Positions 27,038-35,812 of a stretch of DNA of 44,047 bases are shown here, one piece after another. How positions within the stretch are numbered: the stretch's first letter is position 1; each line of letters starts with the position of its first letter. The position numbers and the translations under genes are program-made. The notes beneath the pieces are model-generated. The model made no database searches. It was not told the DNA's origin and was given only the letters and a program-made list of their open reading frames with translations. The DNA is from an uncultured Granulicella sp. (lineage in GTDB: Bacteria > Acidobacteriota > Terriglobia > Terriglobales > Acidobacteriaceae): assembly GCA_903932155.1 (NCBI GenBank), contig CAIZFH010000015.1, positions 1 through 44,047 of the forward strand, read 5' to 3'.

Positions 27038-28351
27038 ATGTCCACCCAGATCATCCGCCCCGCCCGCTCCCTGCAAGGCTCCCTTACTGTCCCCGGCGAC
27101 AAGTCCATCTCCCACCGCTATGCCATGCTCGCCGGCCTCGCGGAAGGCACCACACGCCTTATCAACTTCTCCACAGGCGCAGACCCCCACTCCTCGCTCG
27201 CCTGTATGGAAGCCCTCGGCGCTAGCGTCCTTCACAACCCAGACGGCACCATCGAGATCACCGGAGTCACTGGCACCTTTCGCCAGCCCGCTGCCGCGCT
27301 CGACTGCGGCAACTCCGGCTCCACCATGCGCATGTTGTCCGGCCTCATCGCCTCCCATCCTCACACCTTCACCCTCGTCGGCGACCCCTCCCTAACCCTT
27401 CGCCCGATGGAGCGCATTCGCAGTCCTCTCATTCAGATGGGAGCAAATATTGATCTAACGGATGGACATGCTCCCGTCGCGATCCACGGCACTCCGCTCC
27501 ACGCCATCGACTTTACGACCCCCATTCCATCCGCCCAGGTCAAAACCGCCGTCCTCTTCGCCGGCCTGCAAGCCGATGGCACCACCAGTCTCTCTGAATC
27601 CATCCTCACCCGCGATCACACCGAACACGCCCTGCTCGCCTTCGGAGCCACCCTCACCCGAACCAGCTCTCGCGGAAGCCAACCCGCCCGTCTCTCCATC
27701 CCCGGCGGCCAGCGCCTCAAAGCCGTCGACGCCACTATCCCCGGAGACATCTCCTCCGCCGCATTCTTCCTCTGCGCTGCGCTCCTCTTTCCCGACTCCA
27801 ACCTCGTCCTCGACTCGCTCGGCATGAACCCCACTCGTGCAGCCCTACTCGACGTCATCGCCGCCCTCGGCGGACGTATCAAGATTCTTGCCGTTGAAGA
27901 GCATCACGGCGAGCTAATCGGCACTATCCAGGTCAATTGCGCACCAGACCACCGCGCCCTCTCTCCCTTCATCATCAGCAGCCCCCTCACCGCGCAGCTC
28001 ATCGACGAGCTTCCCGTCCTCGCCGCCATCGCCCCCTATACCGCGAATGGCTTAATCATTCGCGATGCACAGGAACTCCGCATCAAGGAGTCCGACCGCA
28101 TCGCCCTCGTCGCCAAAAACCTCCGCGCCATGGGAGCCGTATTCACCGAGCGCCACGACGGCCTCGAAATCCCCGGCAACCAATCCCTCCACGGAGCCTC
28201 CATCGACTCCGGCTCCGACCATCGCATCGCCATGGCATTCGCCATCGCAGCCCTCCGAGCCACCGGAGACAGCGAAATTCTCGACGCGGAGTCCGCCGCC
28301 ATCTCCTTCCCAGAGTTCTTTACCTCGCTCGATTCACTCGCCCTGCGCTGA
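27038..28351 (+). CDS. aroA: 3-phosphoshikimate 1-carboxyvinyltransferase (EPSP synthase)
   Basis: This is a 437-residue shikimate-pathway enzyme that joins shikimate-3-phosphate and PEP. Motifs are GSLTVPGDKSISHRYAMLAGLAEG at the N-terminus, DCGNSGSTMRMLSG, PSLTLRPMERI, and the C-terminal RIKESDRIA plus SGSDHRIAMAFA. The LDCGNSGSTMR form is close to class II (CP4-like) enzymes; insensitivity to glyphosate is possible but not shown. The start at 27038 is preferred over the open frame from 26990. The following glycosyltransferase gene begins 2 bp after the stop. Confidence 0.95.
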   Translation: MSTQIIRPARSLQGSLTVPGDKSISHRYAMLAGLAEGTTRLINFSTGADPHSSLACMEALGASVLHNPDGTIEITGVTGTFRQPAAALDCGNSGSTMRMLSGLIASHPHTFTLVGDPSLTLRPMERIRSPLIQMGANIDLTDGHAPVAIHGTPLHAIDFTTPIPSAQVKTAVLFAGLQADGTTSLSESILTRDHTEHALLAFGATLTRTSSRGSQPARLSIPGGQRLKAVDATIPGDISSAAFFLCAALLFPDSNLVLDSLGMNPTRAALLDVIAALGGRIKILAVEEHHGELIGTIQVNCAPDHRALSPFIISSPLTAQLIDELPVLAAIAPYTANGLIIRDAQELRIKESDRIALVAKNLRAMGAVFTERHDGLEIPGNQSLHGASIDSGSDHRIAMAFAIAALRATGDSEILDAESAAISFPEFFTSLDSLALR

Positions 28352-28353
28352 CC

Positions 28354-29478
28354 ATGACTGCAACCCCTCCTACTGTCGGATCCCACCCCATCGTCTTCAC
28401 AGAGATGGTGCAGTTTGGCGGTGCGGAGCGCAGCGCCCTCGCCCTCGCCCGCTGGCTGCATCAACGCAATCTCCCCTGTCACATCGTCCTCTACGCCGAC
28501 CATATAAATATCGCGCAATTCGCCAAATATCCACTCCCTGTCGTCGTTCTCTCCGCATCCGGAGCGCGCCGCCGCATCCGTGCTCTCCGACGTTATTTCA
28601 AATCTCTCCCCGCCAACTCGCCTCATCCTCTCGTCTCCGGCTATCAGCCCGCGTTGCACTCCACCCTTGCCGGCCTGCGCGGATTCCACACACTCATGCA
28701 CGACACACCCTCGCTCTTCGGCGACGCCGCCACGCGCAGCCTTCCCCACAGCCTGCGAATCGCCCTCTACAACCGCATCATCGCCCACGGTCTCTCCTGC
28801 GGTGGCAACACCATCGTCACCAGCGAGTATCTCCGCTCCCAGTGCCTCCACGACTTTCACATCGAAGCACACATCGCGCGCATGGGTGGCCTCAGCACCC
28901 TGAATAGCCTCTTTCGCATCCGTCCTGTCCAGCCCGGCCAAACGCTTCGTCTGCTCTCTGTCTGTCGCATCGAATCCAACAAGCGCATCGACTGGATTCT
29001 CCACTCCCTCGCCGTGCTGCAAGCCACCACCCCGCCTCTCTCGCAGTGGACGGACTGGCGTCTCGACCTCGCAGGCAGCGGCCCACAGCTCGCCCCGCTT
29101 AGCCAACTTGCCGCCCAGCTCGGCCTGGCCGATCGCGTCCACTTCCACGGATTCGTCCCCGATAACGACCTCCAAAGCCTCTACGATCAGGCCCATCTCT
29201 TCCTCATGCCCGCCATCCAGGGTTACGGCATCCCAGCCATCGAGGCCCTCCAGCGAGGCATTCCCGTCCTACTCCACCGCGACTCCGGTGTCTCAGACAT
29301 CCTCCTCGAAACTCCCTGGGCCACCGTCTTCACCGGAGGTTCCGACCACATGACCTCCGCGCTCGCCTCAGCCATCGACGGCGTCCTCGATGGCCGTCAC
29401 CATACCTCTCCTCTTCCCAATCTCCCCACCGAAGACGACTGGGCAGAACAAATCGCTCGGCTCTGTGCCTGGGTCTGA
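28354..29478 (+). CDS. GT4-family glycosyltransferase
   Basis: This is a 374-residue GT-B-fold transferase. The N-terminal domain has EMVQFGGAERSALALARWL, the acceptor-side GGAE motif. The C-terminal nucleotide-sugar domain has LRLLSVCRIESNKRIDWIL, then GFVPDNDLQSLYDQAHLFLMPAIQGYGIPAIEALQRGIPVL, the GT4 E-x7-E region (here G-YGIPAIEA). The ATG at 28354, two bases after the aroA stop, is preferred although the frame is open far upstream. A second GT4 gene follows 31 bp downstream. The glycan made is unknown. Confidence 0.88.
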   Translation: MTATPPTVGSHPIVFTEMVQFGGAERSALALARWLHQRNLPCHIVLYADHINIAQFAKYPLPVVVLSASGARRRIRALRRYFKSLPANSPHPLVSGYQPALHSTLAGLRGFHTLMHDTPSLFGDAATRSLPHSLRIALYNRIIAHGLSCGGNTIVTSEYLRSQCLHDFHIEAHIARMGGLSTLNSLFRIRPVQPGQTLRLLSVCRIESNKRIDWILHSLAVLQATTPPLSQWTDWRLDLAGSGPQLAPLSQLAAQLGLADRVHFHGFVPDNDLQSLYDQAHLFLMPAIQGYGIPAIEALQRGIPVLLHRDSGVSDILLETPWATVFTGGSDHMTSALASAIDGVLDGRHHTSPLPNLPTEDDWAEQIARLCAWV

Positions 29479-29509
29479 TTGCAGGTCTGCTAGCATCCGA
29501 TACAAGCCC

Positions 29510-30688
29510 ATGCAGATCACTCAGGCCGTCTTCGGCGTCTACCATCACTTCGAGCTGGCCCACCAGCTTCGTCGCCGAAACCACCTGCGCCGCATCTACT
29601 CCACCTGGCCCTGGGCGCGACTCCAGCGAGAGGGCCTTCCCCGCGAGTTCGTCCGCACCTACCCTCTGGTCCACACCCTGGACACGCTGTTACGCAGCAC
29701 ACCCATCTACTCGCCCACGCTCAGTGGCCGCTTCAATCAATGGGTCTCCGATAGCTTCGATCATTGGCTCCATCGCAACATCGAGCCCTGCGACGCGCTT
29801 ATCGCCATCTCCGGCGCAGGCCTCACCACCGGTCCGCTCGTGCAGTTGCGCGGCGGTAAATTCATCTGCGACCGCGGCTCAACCCACCAGCGCTTTCAGG
29901 ATGAAGTCATGGCCGCCGAGTACAACCGCTGGGCCCTTCCATACGCCACGCCACCCGCCCACATCCTTCGCCGCGAAGAAGCCATCTACGCACTCGCCGA
30001 CGCCATCACCGTCCCCTCCAACGTCGCCCTTCGCTCCTTCCTGGCCATGGGCGTTCCTGCCGAAAAGCTCCACGTCATTCCCTACGGCGTCCGCCTCGAC
30101 AAATTCACGCCAACCGAACCGCCGCTCGCTGAATCCTTCGAGGTCCTCTTCGCCGGGCAGGTCAGCCTGCGCAAAGGAATCCCCTATCTCCTCCAGGCCT
30201 TTGCCCGCCTGCGTCATCCCCGCGCGCACCTCACCCTCGCCGGCAGCGTGCAGAACGACCTTCGCGCGCTGCTCGCAACCCTCCCCACCGAGAATGTAAC
30301 CTTTATCGGATCAATCCCCCAGCCCGAACTCGCTCGCCTCATGTCGCGCAGCCACGTCCTCGCGCTACCCAGCGTAGAGGAGGGTCTAGCTCTCGTGCAG
30401 GGCCAAGCCATGGCCTGCGGATGTCCCGTTGTCGCCACCGCAGCCACTGGCGCCGAGGACCTATTCACCGACGGCATCGAGGGCTTCATCATTCCCGGTC
30501 GCGACCCCATCGCCCTCGCCGATCGCCTGCAGCAGCTCGCCGACGACCCCACTCTCCGCGCACAGATGTCCGCCGCAGCCATCGCCCGAGTCAAATCCTT
30601 CGGCGGATGGGACCGCTACGGCGATCAGTGGGACACCCTCCTCCACTCCCTCACCGGCATCCCCCCCGACCCCACCGAACTTAGCTGA
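29510..30688 (+). CDS. GT4-family glycosyltransferase
   Basis: This is a 392-residue transferase starting MQITQAVFGVYHHFELAHQL, with an N-terminal domain of acceptor type. The C-terminal domain holds VLFAGQVSLRKGIPYLLQAF, FIGSIPQPELARLM and LPSVEEGLALVQGQAMACGCPVVATAATGAEDL (EEGLALVQGQAM is the E-x7-E region). The start at 29510 fits the family; the longer open frame from 29390 overlaps the preceding gene. It is probably co-transcribed with aroA and the first GT4 gene. The sequence is typical of enzymes that decorate surface polysaccharides. Confidence 0.86.
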   Translation: MQITQAVFGVYHHFELAHQLRRRNHLRRIYSTWPWARLQREGLPREFVRTYPLVHTLDTLLRSTPIYSPTLSGRFNQWVSDSFDHWLHRNIEPCDALIAISGAGLTTGPLVQLRGGKFICDRGSTHQRFQDEVMAAEYNRWALPYATPPAHILRREEAIYALADAITVPSNVALRSFLAMGVPAEKLHVIPYGVRLDKFTPTEPPLAESFEVLFAGQVSLRKGIPYLLQAFARLRHPRAHLTLAGSVQNDLRALLATLPTENVTFIGSIPQPELARLMSRSHVLALPSVEEGLALVQGQAMACGCPVVATAATGAEDLFTDGIEGFIIPGRDPIALADRLQQLADDPTLRAQMSAAAIARVKSFGGWDRYGDQWDTLLHSLTGIPPDPTELS

Positions 30689-30755
30689 TTCGCCCTTGTT
30701 GTTGTTTTTAAGGTTGTACGCGAAGCGTCCAATACAGCACGAAGTGCCGAAGCAC

Positions 30756-31295
30756 CTACATCTTGTATCGGCCCATGTCGTCGTCGCCCAGGTTCTCCAG
30801 CCAGCGCCGCATCTCTTCTCCGCTCGCATTCTGCGGCCCCTCCGCCACCTGCTTCGCGTTGTCCAGCACCGCGCGGCTTGCATACACCGGGCAATCCCAG
30901 CGCAGAGCCAGCGCAATCGCATCCGATGGCCGCGCATCCAGCGCCACCATCTCGCCATCCTGCTCCATCCAGATCACCGCCAGGAACGTATCTTCCCGCA
31001 GCTCGCTCACCACCACCTTGCGTACCACGCCGTTCAGCGCGCGCGTCAGGTTGCGCATCAGGTCATGTGTCATCGGACGTGGAGTCGCCGTCTTCTCCAA
31101 TTCCAGCGCAATCGCATTCGCCTCGAAGATCCCCACCCAGATCGGCAGCACTGTGTCGCTCGCCACGTCCTTCAGCACCACAATCGGCATGTTCGTCAGC
31201 GGATCAATCATCAGCCCGCGAATCTGCATTTCCACATCGGCCATCACCGCCGCAGCCGCAGCCGCCGAATCCTTGTGCTCACTCGCGCTCTTCAT
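30756..31295 (-). CDS. Bifunctional nuclease-domain protein (BFN, DUF151)
   Basis: This 179-residue protein matches the BFN family: EMQIRGLMIDPLTNMPIVVLKD, LPIWVGIFEANAIALELE, TPRPMTHDLMRNL and DARPSDAIALALRWDCPVYAS. Plant and bacterial members have been described with DNase/RNase activity; the biological role in bacteria is unclear. The gene starts 12 bp after the miaB stop, with the ribosome site GGAGG overlapping that region, so it is probably co-transcribed with miaB. Confidence 0.9.
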   Translation of the reverse strand: MKSASEHKDSAAAAAAVMADVEMQIRGLMIDPLTNMPIVVLKDVASDTVLPIWVGIFEANAIALELEKTATPRPMTHDLMRNLTRALNGVVRKVVVSELREDTFLAVIWMEQDGEMVALDARPSDAIALALRWDCPVYASRAVLDNAKQVAEGPQNASGEEMRRWLENLGDDDMGRYKM

Positions 31296-31307
31296 CTGCC
31301 CACCTCC

Positions 31308-32627
31308 TCAACCCGCCACAGCTTCGCCCACCAGGCTATTGGGAAACGTCTCCGTGATCCTCACCATTGGATAGCTCCCCAACGCCGGAAGTATCGGCTG
31401 CTTCACCGTAAAGTTCACCGTCTTGTTCTGCGAGCTGCGACCCACCACCTGTCCCCGCGACGCGTTGTGTCCCTCCACCATCACCTCCATCACCTGCCCC
31501 AGGTGACGAGCATAGCCCTTACGTTGCACCTCTCGCTGCCGATCCAAAATCACCTGCAACCGACGCACCTTCTCCTCCTCCGCAATCGAGTCTGCCATTC
31601 CCATCGCTGGAGTATTGGGCCGCGAAGAGTATTTGAAGCAGAAAACCGCATCGTACTTCACCTCTTCCAGCAGCGTCGCCGTCTCCTCCAGCTCCGCCTC
31701 CGTCTCCCCTGGAAACCCGACAATAATGTCGCTCGTCATGCTGATCTCCCGCCGCGCCGCCTTGATCCACGCAATCCGTTCCAGATACCACTCCCGCGTA
31801 TACTCGCGATTCATCGCCGCCAGCACCCGCGTCGATCCCGACTGCACTGGCAGATGCACATGATCGCACAGCGTCGGCACAGCGTCGATGGCTTGCACAA
31901 TCTCCCTTGTAAAGTCTCTCGGATGGCTCGTCGTAAACCGCACCCGCCGAATCCCCGCCACGCAGCCCACCGCCGCCAGCAGCTCCGCAAACGTCATCTT
32001 GCCACTCGGGTCGCGGTACGAGTTCACATTCTGCCCCAGCAACTGGATCTCCGTGAACCCCGCATCCGCCATCCGCCGGGCTTCAGCCATCACTGAATCC
32101 GACGCGCGCGACCGCTCCTTCCCCCGCGTATACGGCACCACGCAGTAGGCGCAGAACTTGTCGCACCCCTCCACTATCGTGATGTACCCGCGATGCGGAT
32201 TCGTCCGCGAGGTAAACTCCGTATCGAAGGTCTCCTCCGTCTGCCGGTCATCCAGTCCCGTAATCCGTTTCTCGCCCGCCTCCAGCCGCGCCAGCATCTC
32301 CGGCAGCTTCCGGTAGCTCGCCGACCCGCTCACAATCGACACATACGGGGCCTTCTCGAATATCTTCTCGCCCTCCTGCTGCGCCACGCACCCCAGCACG
32401 GCGAAGCGTTTCCCCTCGCCCTGCAGCCGCTTGTACTCGTTCAGCCGGTGGAAGACCTTCTGCTCCGCCTTGTCGCGGATCGAGCAGGTGTTGTACAGGA
32501 TCAGCCCCGCGTCGGCCTCATCCTGCACCCGCATGTATCCCTCATGCTCCAGCGTCCCAATGACCTTCTCCGAGTCATGGGCATTCATCTGGCATCCAAA
32601 CGTCTCGATATAGAAAGTCTTCTCCAC
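31308..32627 (-). CDS. miaB: tRNA-2-methylthio-N6-dimethylallyladenosine synthase
   Basis: This is a radical-SAM methylthiotransferase of about 439 residues acting on tRNA adenosine 37. The N-terminal domain has the three cluster cysteines in ETFGCQMN, NTCSIRDK and LGCVAQQ. The radical-SAM motif is CDKFCAYC. The HLPVQSGS segment and a C-terminal TRAM domain (LGQVMEVMVEGHN...RSSQNKTVNF) complete it. The GTG at 32627 (VEKTFYIETFG) matches the family N-terminus; the open frame continues upstream to 32765 across the der start and is not used. Confidence 0.93.
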   Translation of the reverse strand: MEKTFYIETFGCQMNAHDSEKVIGTLEHEGYMRVQDEADAGLILYNTCSIRDKAEQKVFHRLNEYKRLQGEGKRFAVLGCVAQQEGEKIFEKAPYVSIVSGSASYRKLPEMLARLEAGEKRITGLDDRQTEETFDTEFTSRTNPHRGYITIVEGCDKFCAYCVVPYTRGKERSRASDSVMAEARRMADAGFTEIQLLGQNVNSYRDPSGKMTFAELLAAVGCVAGIRRVRFTTSHPRDFTREIVQAIDAVPTLCDHVHLPVQSGSTRVLAAMNREYTREWYLERIAWIKAARREISMTSDIIVGFPGETEAELEETATLLEEVKYDAVFCFKYSSRPNTPAMGMADSIAEEEKVRRLQVILDRQREVQRKGYARHLGQVMEVMVEGHNASRGQVVGRSSQNKTVNFTVKQPILPALGSYPMVRITETFPNSLVGEAVAG

Positions 32628-32723
32628 GCCCCAGTATATCGTCGAACGCCTCTGCCCCACGCCTTCCCCCGCCCCTCCCGATAATGTCCTTAGGCGCACC
32701 GCGTCTCCCGGAAGGCACTCACA

Positions 32724-34682
32724 ATGGCGCAACGCGACGACAGAAAACGCCTCGGCAAGAAGCATCGTCAGGCATCCACCCGCCCCAAACTGGGCCGCGC
32801 CCCGCGCACCACGCCCACCACCGGAGCGATAACTGGTAAGGCAGCCCCACGCAAGCGCAAGTCTCTCTCCACCAAGCGCACCGCCGATGCCAAGAAGAAG
32901 CGCACCCCCACCCGCTCCCCCGAAAATGAATCCCGCAAGACCATCGCCCCAAAATCCTCGGCCCCCAAGCCTTCCTCCAAAAAATCTTCCCCGCCCTCCA
33001 CCTCGAACCTATCCCCCACCGAATCCCCCGCCGAAATCCGTGCATGGCGCGAAGCCGAAATCCTCGCCGCGCAACTCGATCTCGCCGCCGACTCCGCCGC
33101 CTCCCGCGCGCTCCCACTCATCGCCATCTGCGGCCGTCCCAACGTCGGCAAGTCGACGCTCTTCAATCGCCTCACCGGTTCGCGCCGCTCCAGCGTTGGC
33201 GACGAGCCCGGAAGCACTCGCGACCGCCTCTCCGGCCTCATCGAGTGGATGGGAGCCGACGCGCGCCTGGTCGACACCGGCGGCATCGTCCCCGACGACC
33301 CCGAACTCATCCCCGCCGAAATCTTTCTCCAGGCCCGCACCGCACTCGCCGAAGCCGCCGCCATCATCATGGTCGTCGATGGCCGCACCGAGCTTGCCTC
33401 GCCCGACATCACTCTCGCCCAACTTCTCCTGCGCGGCGGCAAGCCCGTCTTCCTCGCCGTCAACAAAATCGACACCACCGCTCTCGCCCCCGCCGCCGAA
33501 AACTTCCGCCGCCTCGGCTTCCGCAACGTCCTCGCCATCTCCGCCGAACACGGCACCGGCATCGGCGATCTCCTCGATGCGGTCTTTTCGGCACTTCCAG
33601 CCGAAGTCTTCGCCGCCCTCCCCGCCCCCGCTCTCGAACCGCCTACCTCGAACCTCGAACCTCCGCCTTTGTCTTCCCTTGAACCTGGAACCTTGAACCT
33701 TGAACCTGTTCGCAAACTCCGCTCCCACGGCGCATTCGTCGAGCACGAAACCAAGATCGCCATCATCGGCCGTCCCAACGTCGGCAAGTCGACGCTCCTC
33801 AACGCCCTCACCGGCTCCGCGCGCGCCATCGTCAGCCCCATCGCCGGAACCACCCGCGACGCTGTCGACGAGGTCGTCACCCGCGGCTCGCACGACTTCC
33901 GTTTCGTCGACACCGCCGGCATCCGTCGCAAGGGCAAGACCAAGCTCATGGCAGAAAAGCTCTCCGTCATCATGGCCCGCAAGCATCTCGAGGCCGCCGA
34001 CGTCTCTCTCCTCGTCCTCGACGCCACCGAAGGAGTCTCCGCCCTCGACGCCAACATCGGCGGCTACGCCCACGAGTCGGGCCGCTCCGTCATCATCGTC
34101 GTCAACAAGTGGGACCTCGTCGCCACAATTAAATCGTCATCCCGAGCGCAGTCGGGGTCCCCAACGAGCGAACTTGCTCGGTGGGGTGAGCAGGCGGCGT
34201 CCCCCCACAACACGACTTTGTCTTCCCCTGGCGCCTGGAACCTGGCGCCTGGCACCCCTCCCAAGGTTGACCAGAAGATTTACGAGGAACAGGTCCGCGA
34301 CCACCTCAAGTACCTCGACTACGCCCCACTTGTCTTCATCTCCGCCACCACCGGCGCCGGCGTCGAGGCGCTCTTCAAAAAAGTCGAACTCGTCGCCCGC
34401 GAGCGCCGCAAGCGCGTCACCACCGGCCAAATGAACCGCTTCCTCGCCGACGTCGACTTCCAGCGCGCCTCGGTCCCCATGAACCGCCGCGTCAAAATCT
34501 ATTACATGACCCAGGCCGCCGTCGCCCCGCCAACGTTCGTCCTATTCACTGACCGCGACGTCAAACTCCACTTCGCCTTCGAGCGCTTCCTCGCCAACCA
34601 GATCCGCGCCGCATTCGGCTTCATCGGCTCCCCCATCTGGTTCAAAACCCGCCCCAGAAACAAAAAGATTCCCGAAGTGTAA
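32724..34682 (+). CDS. der: Ribosome-assembly GTPase Der (EngA), enlarged
   Basis: This 652-residue tandem-GTPase acts in 50S subunit maturation. Family members are usually about 440-500 residues. G domain 1 has GRPNVGKST (137-145) and NKID; G domain 2 has GRPNVGKST (349-357) and NKWD (461-464). A C-terminal KH-like domain ends PIWFKTRPRNK. Three additions explain the size: a basic, Lys/Pro/Ser-rich N-terminal tail of about 125 residues; a repeat-derived linker (about 304-328, LEPP/NLEP repeats); and an insert of about 45 residues directly after the second NKWDLV (469-513). The last two have the nucleotide character of intergenic repeats but stay in frame. Confidence 0.9.
   Translation: MAQRDDRKRLGKKHRQASTRPKLGRAPRTTPTTGAITGKAAPRKRKSLSTKRTADAKKKRTPTRSPENESRKTIAPKSSAPKPSSKKSSPPSTSNLSPTESPAEIRAWREAEILAAQLDLAADSAASRALPLIAICGRPNVGKSTLFNRLTGSRRSSVGDEPGSTRDRLSGLIEWMGADARLVDTGGIVPDDPELIPAEIFLQARTALAEAAAIIMVVDGRTELASPDITLAQLLLRGGKPVFLAVNKIDTTALAPAAENFRRLGFRNVLAISAEHGTGIGDLLDAVFSALPAEVFAALPAPALEPPTSNLEPPPLSSLEPGTLNLEPVRKLRSHGAFVEHETKIAIIGRPNVGKSTLLNALTGSARAIVSPIAGTTRDAVDEVVTRGSHDFRFVDTAGIRRKGKTKLMAEKLSVIMARKHLEAADVSLLVLDATEGVSALDANIGGYAHESGRSVIIVVNKWDLVATIKSSSRAQSGSPTSELARWGEQAASPHNTTLSSPGAWNLAPGTPPKVDQKIYEEQVRDHLKYLDYAPLVFISATTGAGVEALFKKVELVARERRKRVTTGQMNRFLADVDFQRASVPMNRRVKIYYMTQAAVAPPTFVLFTDRDVKLHFAFERFLANQIRAAFGFIGSPIWFKTRPRNKKIPEV
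33634..33708 (+). repeat. CGAACCT/TGAACCT tandem repeats inside der
   Basis: Heptamer-like units CGAACCT and TGAACCT recur in the linker between the two G domains, interrupted by TTTGTCTTCCC. The same TTTGTCTTCCC word and GGAACCTGG occur in the second insert at about 34217-34250, which suggests a shared origin. Confidence 0.75.
34128..34262 (+). repeat. REP-like element inserted in frame within der
   Basis: The insert begins with CGTCATCCCGAGCGCAGTCG (34135), the same head as the intergenic repeats at 4686 and 37772. It contains a hairpin with 11-bp arms and one mismatch (34159-34169 with 34176-34186, loop GAACTT), then a GGCGCCTGG repeat. It encodes 45 extra residues between the NKWD motif and the G5 segment of the second GTPase domain. 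Confidence 0.78.
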
Positions 34683-34717
34683 TGGCTGTCCATGTAGATT
34701 GTCGCGGAAGTACAGAC

Positions 34718-35809
34718 CTATGACTTACGAATCCACGCGAGTCTTGGTTTCACGAATTTGTCGAATCGAGCGTTGAGAATCGACACCCTCTCTCGATGAC
34801 TGCGTAGGTCGTTTGTACTACGGTTGTATTGATCGTACTCGGACAATTGCTGGATGATCTTGGTACTTTCAGGGTCCGTCCGAATGAGTTCTCTATTGGC
34901 AGCTCTCTCACGTTCGAATTCCTGAATGAACTGCCTGATGTACGGGTACTCGTTTTCCTTGCGACCTTTGATGAACCAGTAGTACACCGGGACGAGTCCC
35001 GAAGATGCAAGGAGATTATCGGATGGAAGAAAAATGTCAGACATCCTCTCAAACATATCTAATGAGTTCCACGTCGCAAGCTCGAGTTTCTCCTTGATCT
35101 TTGAAGGACGACTCACGAATTCGTCGAGATCGATTTTTTTGGTCGAGCGTAACTCCTCGAAGTACTCGAAGGATAAGACCTTCGCCGCCAAGTTCAGGTC
35201 GTCACCCCTCTGGATACTAAACTTGATATTCGAAGTGAAGAATTCATGTTGTGCAACCTGTCGAATAAGCTCAGGAACCGGCCCTTTCATCGCATTTCTA
35301 ACCTCAGCGCCTGTGAGAGGTTTACTCCTGTTAAGGCGTATGAAAAGGTCGTTCACACGCTCCTCTTCGCGAGTGATGACGCTCATCACTCCAAGTTCAT
35401 ACTCTTCAAACCTCTCGGCGACGTGCGGGTAGCCAGCATGGAGGTCCTTTAGGCCCAATCCTCCAAGTTCAGCCGACGGATCGTCAAGAAGTACGAAGTC
35501 CTCATTTAGAGTTACCTGCCCAGTAAAGAAATCGAAGATTGCCTCTAGGCGCTGTTTGCCATCGATGATTGCGTAATTGAGTTTCTTCTTGTTCAGAGGA
35601 GAGTCGCCTAGCGTGAAGTCGGCCATGTACAGCTTGGGCATGTCGAAGCCATTGATTATGGAATCTATCAAGTAGCCTTGATCAGTCTGCGACCAAAGCT
35701 TTCCCCGCCGTTGATACGGCGGTGACATGTCAATCTCCGTTCGTCTGTTAAACCACCATCGGAGAGTGTGAACCTGCATAGGACGAACATCGATAGGTTT
35801 CTGCGCCAT
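34718..35809 (-). CDS. DUF262-domain protein, probable defence component
   Basis: This 363-residue protein has an N-terminal DUF262 (ParB/Srx-like, GmrS-type) domain: PYQRRGKLW (31-39), GYLIDSIINGFDMPKLYM and the IDGKQRLEAIFDF motif (DGKQR, 83-87). DUF262 proteins occur in type IV restriction (GmrSD) and phosphorothioate-sensing systems, where the D-G-Q/K-Q-R motif is functionally important. No C-terminal HNH (DUF1524) motif is seen; the remainder is charged and helical (FIQEFERERAANRELIRTDPESTK). The ribosome site GAGG lies 8 bases before the ATG. It is 3 bp downstream of the FRG gene, in AT-richer DNA than its neighbours. Confidence 0.85.
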   Translation of the reverse strand: MAQKPIDVRPMQVHTLRWWFNRRTEIDMSPPYQRRGKLWSQTDQGYLIDSIINGFDMPKLYMADFTLGDSPLNKKKLNYAIIDGKQRLEAIFDFFTGQVTLNEDFVLLDDPSAELGGLGLKDLHAGYPHVAERFEEYELGVMSVITREEERVNDLFIRLNRSKPLTGAEVRNAMKGPVPELIRQVAQHEFFTSNIKFSIQRGDDLNLAAKVLSFEYFEELRSTKKIDLDEFVSRPSKIKEKLELATWNSLDMFERMSDIFLPSDNLLASSGLVPVYYWFIKGRKENEYPYIRQFIQEFERERAANRELIRTDPESTKIIQQLSEYDQYNRSTNDLRSHRERVSILNARFDKFVKPRLAWIRKS

Positions 35810-35812
35810 TCA

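Noticed and set aside
33009-34073. Long minus-strand frames opposite der
   Set aside because: They are Gly/Asp/Glu- or Arg/Ser-rich shadows of the GTPase with no domain or ribosome site.
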